Of a DNA stretch of 64,000 bases, positions 1 to 11,830 are shown piece after piece. Origin of the DNA: Epiperipatus broadwayi. Its lineage: Eukaryota > Onychophora > Udeonychophora > Euonychophora > Peripatidae. The notes under the pieces were generated by a model. That model was not told the DNA's origin. It made no database searches and saw nothing but the letters and a program-made list of their open reading frames with translations. Each line of letters starts with the position of its first letter. Position 1 is the stretch's first letter. The stretch is taken from positions 5,738,499 to 5,802,498 of the forward strand of contig JAQFVV010000012.1 of NCBI GenBank assembly GCA_028023455.1, written 5' to 3'. A program made the position numbers and the translations under genes.

Positions 1-74
1 GCATTCCATCAGATTTTCAATTGGATGGTTGGTTGAAGAGTTAGAGTGTGTAGTAGATTGAAGCCTATCCCTTA

Positions 75-290
75 AAGTATGAAGATTGGCTATCTTAATA
101 TATATCTGAGCACTTATAGCATATATGTGTAGAGATGATAATCTGGACCAACTGATGATTGCTAGTTTAGCATGAAATACATATATTGGTGATTATATGT
201 TTTCGACATATATGTGTTCAAGTGTATCAGTGTTATGAGATAGAATGGAGAGTGGTGGGTCGTGTGAAAATCTGTGCTCATATACCCTAT
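75..290 (+). repeat. tRNA-like SINE copy, single arm
   Basis: This stretch matches, in one orientation, the repeat family that forms fold-back pairs at 45437-45692 and 47126-47477. Shared landmarks are the segment around 'gataatctggaccaactgat', the 'tttagcatgaaatacatata' block, 'cgtgtgaaaatctg' and the end 'ccctatatatta'. The B-box-like part is degraded here. Only one arm is seen and no flanking duplication could be assigned. Confidence 0.6.
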
Positions 291-534
291 ATATTAAATC
301 AAAAAATAGAAAACATTAACTATATAATAGTCTTTTTGTAAATATTTCTAAAATATGGAAAGCCTGCCTCAATATACTTGTCAGTACAGAGACTTGAAAT
401 AACTTATATATGACACTACTGTCAATCTACTAAACCAGCCTGTATTAATTAGAAATTATGCTTAAAGAAATCATTATTTAAGTTACATAATTTAATTGTC
501 AAATTTGAACCTTATCCATGTGTTTTTTTTTTAG

Positions 535-657
535 TGCCTGGAGTACCAGATTTTGAAATAACTGATATGGATAAAGATTTTATTCAAGTTAGGTGGATTC
601 CAATATTCAAAGATCAGCGACCTGGTAACAAATTTTTTTCAAGATATAAAAAAATAG
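535..657 (+). CDS. Fibronectin type III domain exon, first half (L1CAM/neuroglian-like)
   Basis: This internal exon of 123 bp follows a T-rich acceptor ending in TTAG and is followed by a GTAATC donor. It begins with two bases that complete a codon and ends with one base, so both introns are phase 1. The product starts PGVPDFEITDMDKDFIQVRW and runs to a SRYKKIG segment. The spaced W, the PGNKFF turn and the tyrosine-containing strand are those of the N-terminal half of a fibronectin type III domain. The PGNKFF...Y-x-x-x-G arrangement resembles the membrane-proximal FN3 domains of L1CAM/neuroglian adhesion receptors, which act outside the cell in axon guidance and bind ankyrin inside. Family assignment is from pattern memory, and another FN3 receptor is possible. 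Confidence 0.75.
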
Positions 658-743
658 GTAATCAAGTTTGACTTAATTTTCATTATTGGGCAAAGTTTAA
701 TTAAGAAGTGGTCATATTTTATTTTATTTTATATTTTTGATAG

Positions 744-902
744 GTGAAACTCAATGGAAAAATACTTCTCTTCAGACTCAAGATGATTATGACTTAATAA
801 AAGATCTAGAGCCTGGTACTGAATATATTATTAAAGTTGTATCAGTTGAAGGACGCCAAGAAAGTGAAAGTGTAGAAAAAAAAGTATTCACATTAAATAA
901 AA
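744..902 (+). CDS. Fibronectin type III domain exon, second half (L1CAM/neuroglian-like)
   Basis: This 159-bp exon lies 86 bp after the previous one, with an acceptor ending in GATAG and a GTAAG donor. Joined in phase to the first exon it continues GETQWKNTSLQTQ and the diagnostic FN3 block DLEPGTEYIIKVVSV, then EGRQESESVEKKVFTL. The two exons together give about 93 residues, the usual length of one FN3 domain. The exon ends in phase 1 again, as is common between FN3 modules, so the gene must continue to the right. I did not find the next exon: the following DNA is repeat-filled and intron-like. There is no stop or frameshift, so this looks like a functioning host gene. Confidence 0.75.
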
Positions 903-2565
903 GTAAGATGTTTTGATTTATTTCAACTTTTTTTTTACTATTAATAATGTTTATTTGCCAGTTTATTGAATCACAGAAAACTAATGAAGATTCTATAATT
1001 ATTTAACATTTTATAAATATAATATTTTTTATTTCATATTGTTTTATATTTTTAACCATGATTACATTGGCTTCTTCAATAGTACACATAAGTTTTTTAA
1101 GCATTCTGTAATATGTTATTAATGTTAAATCACTAATATTTTATCTAATTAATTTTACATTTTAACAATATAATGTGTCTGTCAATTATTCACAAGTCAC
1201 AATAACTTTATTATTATAACAGCTACCTTAACATGTTCTCAATAAATACTAACATACCTCTAAAAAGCTTTGAGTGATATTTCTTCATAATGCATTTTCA
1301 CAACCTCAGTGCACATATGGGTTTTCACTTCACTGGAATTCTTGTTTTATTATAGAATATTGTAAAAAATCATATATTAATAATTGCCAACTGTTTTAAG
1401 ATAACTTCTGTAATAACAAAGTTATGAGTCAATTATAAACACAACATATATTAGGTGTTGCACACATCCATATATATTTAGTATCAAACCCAGCTATAAG
1501 TATACAGGCAAACACACTACCATTGTATAAGCTTTTTATATATACTCATGGCAACTGTATATGCAATATAAAATCAGATCTTAAACTTTAAATCTTACAA
1601 ATGCTAATAAATGTGATTTTATAGTGTCAATATTATTTTGGTAAAAATATTTAAAGTAATGCAGAACTGATCCTTCATTTGATCATGGCTGAAAATGAAA
1701 CTAAAGAAGCTTTCAAAACAAAACACATAGTTTTTTAGGTTTTGTGACTATTTTTTATATTGTTGTTATTTTTAGTTTTCTATTAAGATAGAGAAATATT
1801 ATTTATATAAATTGTATATAAAAGTTTCTTATATAAATTAAGTTTTAAACTAGTTTTTTAAACATTACTTATTTTAGTTTTAAAAAAATTCATAAACCTT
1901 TTTTAAAAAATAATGTTACGTTATGTAATTTGAATAATTTATATGCTGAAATATGTATTCCAAAAAAAAAGTTATGTAGGAATAAAATTGAAGATTTCAA
2001 ACAAAAAAATGTTTTAAATTAAAAAAAAAAACAATTAAAACAAATGAAAAAAAATAAATTTATTTTTAAAGACTATTTTGTATTCAAATTATCGTTTACA
2101 TAATTTATTATTTTCTATATTTATAATATAAAATGTTTCTCCTTTTTGATTTTAAGTTAAAGTTATTTAAATAAAAAAATATATAGTTTTTAAAATGAAC
2201 TTTGATGTTATTTTGCATTAAATTATTTGAAATGTTTTAATATAGTAATAATTTTATTTATGAAATGATTATTGCTTATTTTGGTAAACTGTTGAACCTT
2301 CTACAGCCTTAAGTATTCACCCTAATTTATCGTACTGTCAAAAAAAAACCTCTTTATTAAAAAAGATTTTAAAACTCTTAATAATTAATTATTGGTTAAT
2401 ACTCCTAATAATAAACAGTTGTTTTTTTAAGTGTGCCAAATCTTAGAAATTAAAAAGATTTCATATAAATTTTGAAGCATATAAAAATTTAATTAAATGT
2501 TTGTCTGAAAGCTTTTGATGTTCAGTTACAAGTATTAAGATATTTAGTACAGCAAACTCCTAAAT
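903..2565. other. AT-rich intron-like stretch
   Basis: No coding, RNA or repeat signal could be supported here. It consists mainly of A/T-rich sequence with short homopolymer runs and stop codons in all frames. It is presumably an intron downstream of the FN3 exons. Confidence 0.5.
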
Positions 2566-2575
2566 AACTTTATTA

Positions 2576-2686
2576 TTATTTTTTCTTTCTCATGTGTCAT
2601 AGCATCATCCGGGAAGCGAACCCGCTAACCCGGGACAATTGCTTGTAAAGCAGCTGTCACTGACCTCTCGACCACCAATGCTTGAC
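2576..2686 (-). mobile_element. tRNA-derived SINE
   Basis: On the minus strand the head is tRNA-like: GCATTGGTGGTCGAGAGG contains an A box, and GGGTTCGCTTCCC is a good B box. The tRNA-like part closes with GATGATGC, which pairs with the 5' GCAT. It ends in TATGACACATGAG followed by an A-rich tail, the same 3' end as the copies at 14917, 24174 and 46893. A 10-bp duplication, AACTTTATTA, flanks it at 2566-2575 and 2687-2696, which marks it as a separate retrotransposed insertion. Confidence 0.75.
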
Positions 2687-2696
2687 AACTTTATTA

Positions 2697-3277
2697 ATTT
2701 GAAGCTTAAAAATCATAAACTATTGAATACTATACTACAATGTAAAGCTAAATTAAGAGTGTGACATCTTCAAATCTGTTATAACGTGTTTATCATATTG
2801 AAATTATATGTATTGTTTTTACACTCAGTGCATTAACACTTTTCATCTCACATTCACTTGTAATTTAGCTACAGCTAAAAATAGCAAGATATTAATTTAC
2901 CCAACAGTAATTAGATACTGCTGAAATGACTATGGACTACTATCTGAAAACAAAATTTAAATTAGATCATGTGACATCTGACTTGCTTTTTTTTTGTAAT
3001 TTTTTTGGTAACAAAATTTAATATGTGATTTGTGAACTAAATATTTTCTAATTTTTACTGTGTTTGGACAACATTGAATTGTGGGTATAAAAGATGGGTT
3101 ATTCACCATTATCATGAAACTTATTTACTTTATATTAATTAAATATATATATAGTATTGTGAAGATTATGTTTTCTGTCCCAGAACAGATAGGCATAATT
3201 AACAAATAAATTATTAGACAAATGATACAATTTAATCACCAGGGAAATTTTTACAATTGTAACTCAAGATTTAAGAC
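2697..3277. other. AT-rich spacer, nothing recognised
   Basis: Unstructured AT-rich DNA between the SINE and the large PLE palindrome. I see no open frame, tRNA or repeat that can be supported. Confidence 0.5.
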
Positions 3278-3291
3278 TACATCATTACTTA
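3278..3291 (+). repeat. Left target-site duplication of the 10.3-kb PLE palindrome
   Basis: TACATCATTACTTA is present here and again, perfectly, at 13594-13607, directly outside the two ends of the palindromic element. Fourteen bases in direct orientation at both borders indicate one integration event for the whole structure. Confidence 0.75.
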
Positions 3292-5244
3292 TCAGAAGTA
3301 TACTCTCTTATTCTTCTCCTTCACTTTCTTTGCATATCTTCATATAATCATATATATTACTTATAATACTTCATTCATATACACTTTAATGCAAGTAATT
3401 TTCTTAAACTTCTTTATTTTCTTACAGTTTCGACTATCCAGCAGTCTTCGTCAAAGCTACAAGATTTGAATAATACAAATACATAATTATCATTTCACAT
3501 ATATATAAATCAAATATATATCTCTATCATTTTACACACATATATAAAATACACACATATATACACATATATCAAAATATACACATATATTTTCTTCATA
3601 TATATACATATAAATCTATATCACCCCAAGACATATATATATAATCCATATCTACATCTATATATACATATCCAATACATAGACATACCTCTTTTAAACA
3701 TACATCTATACACAGATATACATACATCTATAGACATATATACAATCCTTATATATCTTTACAAATACACATCTATATGTATATTCTACCTACACATATA
3801 TAAAATACAAAACATATCCAATCCACCGTTTTTTAAAATTTTTTTTTACCTTTTTAAACAATTTTATTTTTACTTTTTATTTTTAAAACAACCCTTTAAA
3901 TATTATTCTTCTTAATATTATTTTATAATATTATTAATACTACTATTTTTTTTATTATTTTTTTATAATTATCTAATATATAACATCTTTTACTTTACTA
4001 TCTTTAATTTTACTTTTTATAACTTTTATCTCTATATCACTAAATAATATTTTTTAACATTATTACCTCTATCTTCCTTACTGTTTTAACTTTAATTAAA
4101 ATGACCATTATTTCAAAATTTTCTATCTTGTTTATTCATTTAAAACAGCTCCCTCTGTTATCAATATTATAAACTTATAATTCTATTTAAACCTTCCAAC
4201 TTCCCAATTATAATCATTAACCATATTCAAATATTATAAAATAATTACTTAACCATTATTTCACATATAAATGTACATATCAAACATCCATATTTCCTAC
4301 ATATATATATACATCTTCACATTATCTCTATACATATAACTAAAAATAATATATAAAACCAATATATAAAACTATATCAAAAATAAAAGATTAAAAAATT
4401 AAAATTTAAAAAATTAACAAATCCCTATCTACATCTATACATCCACATGTATATATATCCAAAAATATACTTATATCCCTTAAAACATACTCGTATATAT
4501 ACCTATACTCATAACACATATACATACATATTCCAATCCTCCTATACATTTATACATACCCACCCACATAAATACTCAACTTACTTATAAATTACATATA
4601 TAAATATACAAAACACATCTAATACCCCATTTTATATTACCTTTAAAACCTATTTTATTTTTACTGTTAGTTTTTCATTTTATTATCTATCTTGTTTGAC
4701 TATTATCTAATATGTAATACCTTTTTACTTCCATATCTATAACACAAACCTATCCAATAGACCATTTTTATTACCTTTAAAACTATTTTATTATTACTTT
4801 TAGTTTTTAAAAATTTTCTATGACAAATTTACAAAATTTTATAAACATTACCCTTTTATTGTTTATTATTACTATCAACTCCCTCTGTTATCAATTTTAT
4901 AAAATGTATAACTCTATTTTTTAACCTGTATTTATTAACAATCTTTACAAGACTTTTATATATATCCACATATTATAACTTTTAACCTACTTTCTTTTAT
5001 TACTATTATTATTACCATTATTATTAATCAATCACAACAATAAACATGCTAACACCAGTATCTTTTCCAAACCATATTTGAATTTTATATTTAATATTTG
5101 CTACCCATATACATGTTTATATACTCCTAAAACATATATATACTTATTTTTAATTACTAATAAGCCTATAAATCCAATACTAAACCTACCAACACAACAT
5201 TCTTAGTCCCTCATCCCTATTTAAACTAGGCCTTATCCTCTTAA

Positions 5245-6227
5245 TTAGTATGCTTCTTTTATTTGTCTATCTCTTCTTTTCTTAGTATATCCAATCATTT
5301 TTATACTCTCTTTGTCAAATACATGCCCTGTTTTCAAAGTATGCAAATAAATTGGTAAATTTTTGTCATGCCTATTTTGATTTAACCTCATAAAAATAGA
5401 ATTCTTTGTCTCATCTACATATTTAGTTGTTATCATATTTGCTTACAATATTTACAATCTATTTGATATATGCCATTTATACATTTTTGCCTATCTTTAA
5501 TATATTTATTATCTAATATATTCATACATTTTTTTATTTTTTTATTTACTACCTTATACTTAATTACATTATTATATCTTTTATTAATTTTTCTAATAAT
5601 TTTATTAACATTGTTAACTATATTATTACTATATGTTTTAACCCCTATATACTCCTTTATTTTTATTTCTATATTTAACACTCTCTTCTTCCTTATTACC
5701 TTTTTTATACTTTTCTTCTATTAATTTTATATTCTTCACTATTACATTCTCTGGATACTCATTTTCTTTAAATTCCTTTACTATTAATTCTACTTTTTTA
5801 TATTCCTTTTCACTTGAACAATAATTAATAGCCCTACATATTCTTGTACTCATACTATTTATTTTATATTTATTATCTGTATTAGAATTACAATTCATTA
5901 TATTACTATTCCCATTCACTTTTTATACACTGATGTTTCTATTCTACATCTATTTTTAACATATGTTTTTCTTAACAATATTTACAAATATGATAACTTA
6001 TTATCTTTCTCTCTTTCCACTGTAAATTTAATATTTCTATCTAAGGTATTAATTTGATCTAAATTCTTATCGATTTGTCTGTCACTTCTATTAAAAATTA
6101 ATAGATAATCATCTACATATCTTTTCAACATTATTGGTCCAATTTCCTCATCTATCATCTTTTTATATAAGTTGTATATATATGGAGGAAATAGAAAAAA
6201 AGATGATAGATGAGGAAATTGGACCAA
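5245..6227 (-). pseudogene. PLE RT and GIY-YIG remnant, left arm
   Basis: Reading on the minus strand from the palindrome centre, the segment below 6227 encodes EEIGPIMLKRYVDDYLLIF, the palm motif with its YVDD catalytic box, then a block ending DNKLSYL where PLE reverse transcriptases have the next conserved LDV-like strand. After stops and frame changes the frame near 5470 contains CINGIYQIDCKYC, and 5436-5245 encodes YVDETKNSIFMRLNQN...LKTGHVF, the second half of a GIY-YIG nuclease (GIY as GIYQI; YIG as YVD; conserved R and H). The equivalent right-arm text has YVGKTK, so G to D at the YIG position is a private change here. Multiple breaks make it a dead copy. Confidence 0.8.
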
Positions 6228-6697
6228 TAATGTTGAAAAGATATGTAGATGATTATCTATTAATTTTTAATAGAAGTGAAAGACAAATAGATAAGTATTT
6301 AGATAAAATTAATATCTTAGATTGAAATATTAAATTTACAGTGGAAAGAGAGAAAGATAATAAGTTATCATATTTGGACATATTCTTAACAAAAACATAT
6401 GTTAAAAATAGATGTAGAATAGAAACATCAATGTATAAAAAAGTGAGTGGGAATAGTAATATAATGAATTGGAATTCTAATATAGATAATAAGTGGTATA
6501 AGTTCAAGAATATGTAGGGCTATTAATTATTGTTCAAGTGAAAAGGAATATAAAAAAGAAATACAATTAATAGTAAAGAAATTTAAGTAAATGAGTATCC
6601 AGAAAATGTAATAGTGAAGAATATAAAATTAATAAAAAAAAAGTATAAGAAAGGTAATAAGGAAGAAGAGAATGTTAAATATAAAAATAAAAATATA
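6199..6697 (+). pseudogene. PLE reverse transcriptase fragment, right arm
   Basis: Mirror copy of the left-arm RT. It encodes RYVDDYLLIFNRSERQ and, past a stop at about 6322, the block NIKFTVEREKDNKLSYLDIF. It then decays through several stops before it is cut by the RTE insertion at about 6698. The same domain continues beyond the insertion at 8197. The palindrome centre is immediately upstream, so finger and thumb-proximal parts of the RT are absent from both arms. Confidence 0.75.
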
Positions 6698-8196
6698 AAG
6701 AATTTTAAATGAAGAAGTGATAAATGCAATTAAATGTAGGAAGAAAGGAAAGGCTCCAGGTAATGATGGAATTATAATTGATATATTAAAAGAAGCAGGT
6801 GAAGAAACAGAAATTTTTTTAGCAAAGTTATATACTAAATGTCTAAATGATAAAGATGTACCAGATTATTGGAAGAATGCAGTAATAATATTAATATTTT
6901 AAAAAGGTGATAAAGAAGATATTAGAAATTACAGACCTATCAGCCTTTTATCAATTTTATATAAATTTTTTACCAAGATAATTACAACTTGTCTACAGAG
7001 AACATTGGATTTCCACCAACCAAGAGAACAAGCTGGATTTAAAAGTGGTTTTAGTACAATAAATCATATTCAGGTATTGAGAGAAGTTGTAGAAAGAACA
7101 AATGAATATGAGTTGTCATTATGTTTTGGATTTGTAGATTATGAAAAGGCATTTGATTCTATAAACATTTCTTCAGTGATTAAAGCATTGGATCATCAAG
7201 GTATACATCCAGGATATTGTCATATTTTAAAGAATATTTATAAAAATGCAGCAGCAACAATTACATTACATAATGATACTGGGAAAGTCAACATTGAGAA
7301 AGGTGTAAGACAAGGTGACTCCATATCTCCAAAACTTTTTACAGCAGTGCTGCTGCAAAGTATTTTGTGGATTAAAATGAGAAACTAAAGGAGTGAAAGT
7401 AAATGGAGATTATTTAAGTCATTTAGATTTCACAGATGATGTAGTTGTTTTTGCAAATAATGCTTCAGAACTGCAGGAAATGTTGCAGGAGTTATCAGAT
7501 GAAAGTAGGAAAGTAGGACTAAAGATAAATGTTAAAAAGACTAAAGTAATGTTTAATTGATTTGCTCAAAATATGAAAATGAAGATTGATTATGATGAAT
7601 TAGAAGAAGTTAACAGTTACAAATACCTTGGTCAGATTATTAATACAGATGGAAACATGATGGAGGAAATTAATCATAGAATTAAACTTGATTGGAGTGC
7701 TTTTGGTAGAAATAACTTGATACTAAAAGGAAATATGCCTATGTGTTTAAAAAGGAAGGTTTTTAACAAATGTGTTTTACCAATTCTTACTTATGGATCT
7801 GAGACTTGGACACTTAATAGAAGAGCAATACAGAGACTTCAGACCACTCAAAGAAGTATAAAGAGATGTATGTTGGGAGTAACAAAAAGAGATTGAAAAT
7901 GCAAAGTATGGGTAAGAGAACAGACAAGTGTTACTGACCTCATTGAAAAAATTAAAAGATTGAAGTGGAGTTGGGCTGGACATATTGCTAGAAGAAATGA
8001 TAATAGATGGACAATTGAAATTTTAAACTGGATTCTAAGAGATTGTAAAAGACCCAGAAAGAGACCACATGTGAGATGGATGGATGCAATAAGGTGATGT
8101 GGAGAAGAGAAGCTAAAGATCAAAGAAGATGTATTAAACTTGGAGAGACCTTCATCCTGCAGTGGATTGATAATGGTTGATAATGATGATGATGAT
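6698..8196 (+). pseudogene. RTE-clade LINE, 5'-truncated, nested in the PLE right arm
   Basis: The element starts inside the RT. It encodes KAPGNDGIIIDIL, a stop at 6900-6902 inside what was a KKGD block, NYRPISLLS, REQAGFKSGFSTINHI, FVDYEKAFDSI, GVRQGDSISPKLF, then after a frameshift near 7385 the catalytic FTDDVVVF, KTKVMFN with a stop, and the C-terminal SYKYLGQIINTDG and LTYGSETWTLNRR blocks. These motifs and the (GATGAT) 3' end are typical of RTE LINEs. The catalytic box is FTDD rather than the usual FADD. A further stop near 7895 and a 12-13-bp deletion near 8093, seen by comparison with the copy at 40796-41426, finish the decay. Comparison with the left PLE arm defines the insertion borders. 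Confidence 0.85.
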
Positions 8197-8730
8197 ATAG
8201 GGGTTAAAACATGTAGTAATAATATAGTTAAGAATGTTGATAAAATTATTAGAAAAATTAATAAAAGATATAATAATGTAATTAAGCATAAGGTAGTAAA
8301 TAAAAAAGAAAAAATGTAATGAATATATTAGATAATAAATATATTAAAGATATGCGAAAATGTATAAATGGCATATATCAAATAGATTGTAGATATTGTA
8401 AGCAAAAATGATAAGGACTAAATATGTAGGTAAGACAAAGAATTCTATTTTTATGAGGTTAAATCAACATAGGTATGACAAAAATTCACCAATTTATTTG
8501 CATACTATGGAAACAGGGCATGTATTTGACAATGAGAGTATAAAAATGATAGGATATGCTAATAAAAGAAGAGATAGAAAAATAAAAAAAGCAATCCTAA
8601 TTAAGAGGATAAGGCCTGGTTTAAATAGGGATGGGGGACTAAGAATGTTGTATTGGTAGGTTTAGTATTGGATTTATATGCTTATTAGTAATTAAAAATA
8701 AGTGTATATATATGTTTTAGGAGTATATAA
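8197..8730 (+). pseudogene. PLE GIY-YIG endonuclease remnant, right arm
   Basis: This continues the right arm after the RTE insertion. Around 8370 the frame reads CINGIYQIDCRYCK (the GIY part). After a break, 8408-8659 encodes IRTKYVGKTKNSIFMRLNQH, then SPIYLHTMETGHVF and a basic C-terminus ending RIRPGLNRDGGLRMLYW. YVGKTK...R...H...GHVF matches the second half of the GIY-YIG domain and is better preserved than in the left arm. The matching left-arm segment is 5219-5440. Confidence 0.8.
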
Positions 8731-11700
8731 TGAAGCAGTCAATCTTAGCTTAAGATTGTGCTTCATGTTTCTACCTACTAACCTGTGTTTAAATCCCTAT
8801 TTCCCATCCCGCTCCTTTTGTCATGTATATATATTTTATGTATATATTTGAGATGCGCGCTCATGTTTTAAAATTATTATTTTTAAAATTATTATTTTTA
8901 TTAATTATTAGTTGTTTTTTTTCATTAAAGTATTATAGATGCGGCTCAAATATATACATAGGAGCAAAACTTACTAACAAAATATTGATGTTTTTAAATA
9001 TTTATTATATGTCATTTTTAACTTTTTCTTTTTAAATTGCTTGTTTTTCTATTAAACTATATATTTTTTATAAAATCCAATATGGAAGATGTGACTATTG
9101 TTAATTGTCCAAAAATAATTAAAGGGAGGTATTTTTAATTAAAGTTTTACTTAAAATAAATGAGATTAAGTAGATTAAAGATTTTCTTTTGTTGAAAACA
9201 TGTTGTCAAATCTATTTCTAATCTGGAAATAGATTTAAATTTATTTTGGATGTTATCTAACAATTGCATCTTTCAAAAACAACTGTTAAAAGAAAAAGTA
9301 TAAAATGACTGAATTTTGGAGAACAGATTAGATTAGCTACTATTGAGAGAAGTGATTGCTACTAGACACTATGCTGTTTTGAATCTAAAAAATGATATAG
9401 TAAAAGCTTTTTCGGATGCTTGTGGGTCATTTTCTGCTGCCATAATATTCTGCTATCCTCATGTGAAGTAAAGGCCTGATGGAGAACTTTAAAAATGCTA
9501 ATAGAGACTTGCTGTCACTAAGAAGAATTCATTTGGATCCTCAATTTGCCATACATGAGCCATACTTTAAAAATAGACTTATTAAATTTGCACAAGGTAA
9601 CTTTTATGCTACTGTTGGAAAATGAATCTAGCCTCACTAATCTCAATCCTGCTATCAAGATTCTAACATATTGTTCAAATTTCTATCTTTTAAATTAATG
9701 TTTTTTTTATATATATAACATGTAATTTGTTCTTAAATAATTTATATAAATTTAATTCTCTCTCATATGCTCTAACTTTCTTTTTTTAACTTTAGTGCGG
9801 TCATTTATTTATAGTTATTTATTACTTGATTTTATATGTATGCTTTTTTTTATTAATTTGCTAATCTCAAACAAACTGGCAAGCTTAATGTATAAAAATC
9901 TTTTCTGACATTTTTTAAGTAAACCTTCACAAAGCAAGTTATTAATGTCCATTTAAAACAATACATTATTAATTAATATACTCGCCAGATTGTTTTTTGA
10001 GTCAACATTTTATTTATGATAAAAATGTATTTGTTTAACACTGGATTTTCTACCAGAGAAAATCCAGAACTCAAGCTAATTAACGCTCTGAAACATTTAT
10101 TTTATAATTATTTATTAAATTCTGAAAGGGTGACTTATAATTTGTTTTCTATATAACTGCTAATCTTACTTCATTTTTCATACTCTTAAAATTTCAAATC
10201 TTGTATTTAAATATTTCACTTATTGTAAAATCAACGAAGATGGGATTGTTTTATTTTAAATAGCAGAAAAAGGGATGGGGGAAAATCTTAATGTTTCTTT
10301 AACTAAATCAAATCTTAACGTATATTTTATTAATTTGAAATCTAAATCTTAATATTTCTTTTGCTATATAAAATCTTCAAGTATATTTTAAGTAAATGAA
10401 ATGTAAATCTCTCTCTCTATATATATATATATTATAATTGCATGGCATATTATAGTATTCAAACAAGGGTCATTTATTTTTAAAGCAGTAAAACTTTTCA
10501 ATGTCATTAGTGACATTTATCATTCGTACGGCATTCCTGATATATAGCCAATCTTCATGATTATATATATATGTGCTTCTTAACCTGGGGGTTATGACAA
10601 GTTCAAACCCATAGTTGAGCTATCTGGAACCACATTTATTCTATATCAACTGCCTCTGGCGGTGATCCCGTAAGTTTGGCACACGCTATGCATATACACT
10701 TCATAGATAAAAGGTCTCTCACATCGGTTATACCAGCAAAAGTTTGGGCCACGCCATGCCTATCCACTTTTCTCTAAGCACTACCCAAGAAGGGGGTGTG
10801 AGATTTCATTTTTCATCCAGAAGCATGACCTTTTCCTTTTAGTTATTTTAGGCTATTATGTCAGCACCACAAACTTCTTCGTATTATTATTATTTCTTTT
10901 GCTTCATGACCCAGTTTTAATGCTCTAATATTAAAATTAAGCTTTGCTTAAAAGATATATATAAATGCCAATTACTTCTATTTTATTAATTAAGTTTATT
11001 TCAATCATATACAATCTTACCTTCGTAATTTATATATCTATATTTAAGAGTATCTATATACCTTGGGGAAAATAAAGTGTTCGTCTTACTATTGTTAAAA
11101 TAATTTGTCATTAAATATTTTGTCATAGGTTTAAATATAATCAAATGTTTTCAAATGTATTTTATGTATTTTCACGACCATAATGGCAGGAAAATAGTTT
11201 GTATTTATATCTGTAATGAATCTCAGAACGCTCCGCTAATATATGGTAGTCACCATGTTTCTGAACCGTAACTCAAAGCGTTAATAGCAATTTTGTGTAA
11301 CTTCTTTCTAATACTGATTGGCATCTTAATATTGGACCCACCAAAGATGTGTGTTTATTTGTAATATATTATTTAGCTAATAAAGAGCATATGAAAAATA
11401 ATAGCGTGAATGACACTAATAATTATCTACCACTTGCTCATTTATGCACATACTAATGTACTTAATTTATAAATGTATAATAATTTGTCAGTATATTAAA
11501 ATATATTATTGTCTAACTTATTTGAGTAGTTCAAATTCCTTTTTCCTCCACTTCCACATATTACAGCCTTGCTTATATACATTTTAATATAGTCATAGTT
11601 AATAGATGTCTTATTGTTTTGCTCAGCCTTGCTAGTCAGCCAGATTAAGATTAATTCTCATGGGCCATCACTATTATGTTATCCATTAGGTGTTTGATCT

Positions 11701-11830
11701 GGGGCTTAGAGAGTAGGTTTGAATTCAGGCTGGTCTCTGAACTAAATCTTGGGCTTGACTGGGTTTGAAGTACATTTTGTGAGTTCCAGCTCATGTTAGA
11801 TGGATAAATATATTTTGACCGGCACAATAA
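8731..11830. mobile_element. Unidentified 3.1-kb insertion in the PLE right arm
   Basis: The left arm shows that the right arm is split between GAGTATATAA and ATATATATATGGGTAG, so about 3.1 kb was inserted. It begins with a near-perfect hairpin (ATGAAGCAGTCAATCTTA against TTAAGATTGTGCTTCAT, 8730-8766). It also contains inverted 13-mers TGTATATATTTGA/TCAAATATATACA at 8839-8959 and two related segments around 10671 and 10742 (AAGTTTGGCACACGC and AAGTTTGGGCCACGCC). No long open frame exists. A fragment near 9470-9610 reads LSLRRIHLDPQFAIHEPYF but is not recognised. No terminal inverted repeat, LTR or clear target duplication was found. It could be one decayed element or a composite. Confidence 0.5.

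Noticed and set aside
3530-5110. Dense ATATAT and ACACATATAT tracts resembling a microsatellite or a CRISPR-like array
   Set aside because: They are part of the PLE 3' non-coding region, reproduced in inverted order in the right arm, and have no regular repeat-spacer period.
5470-5724. Leucine and isoleucine-rich 84-codon frame resembling a membrane protein
   Set aside because: Antisense of the AT-rich PLE coding region.
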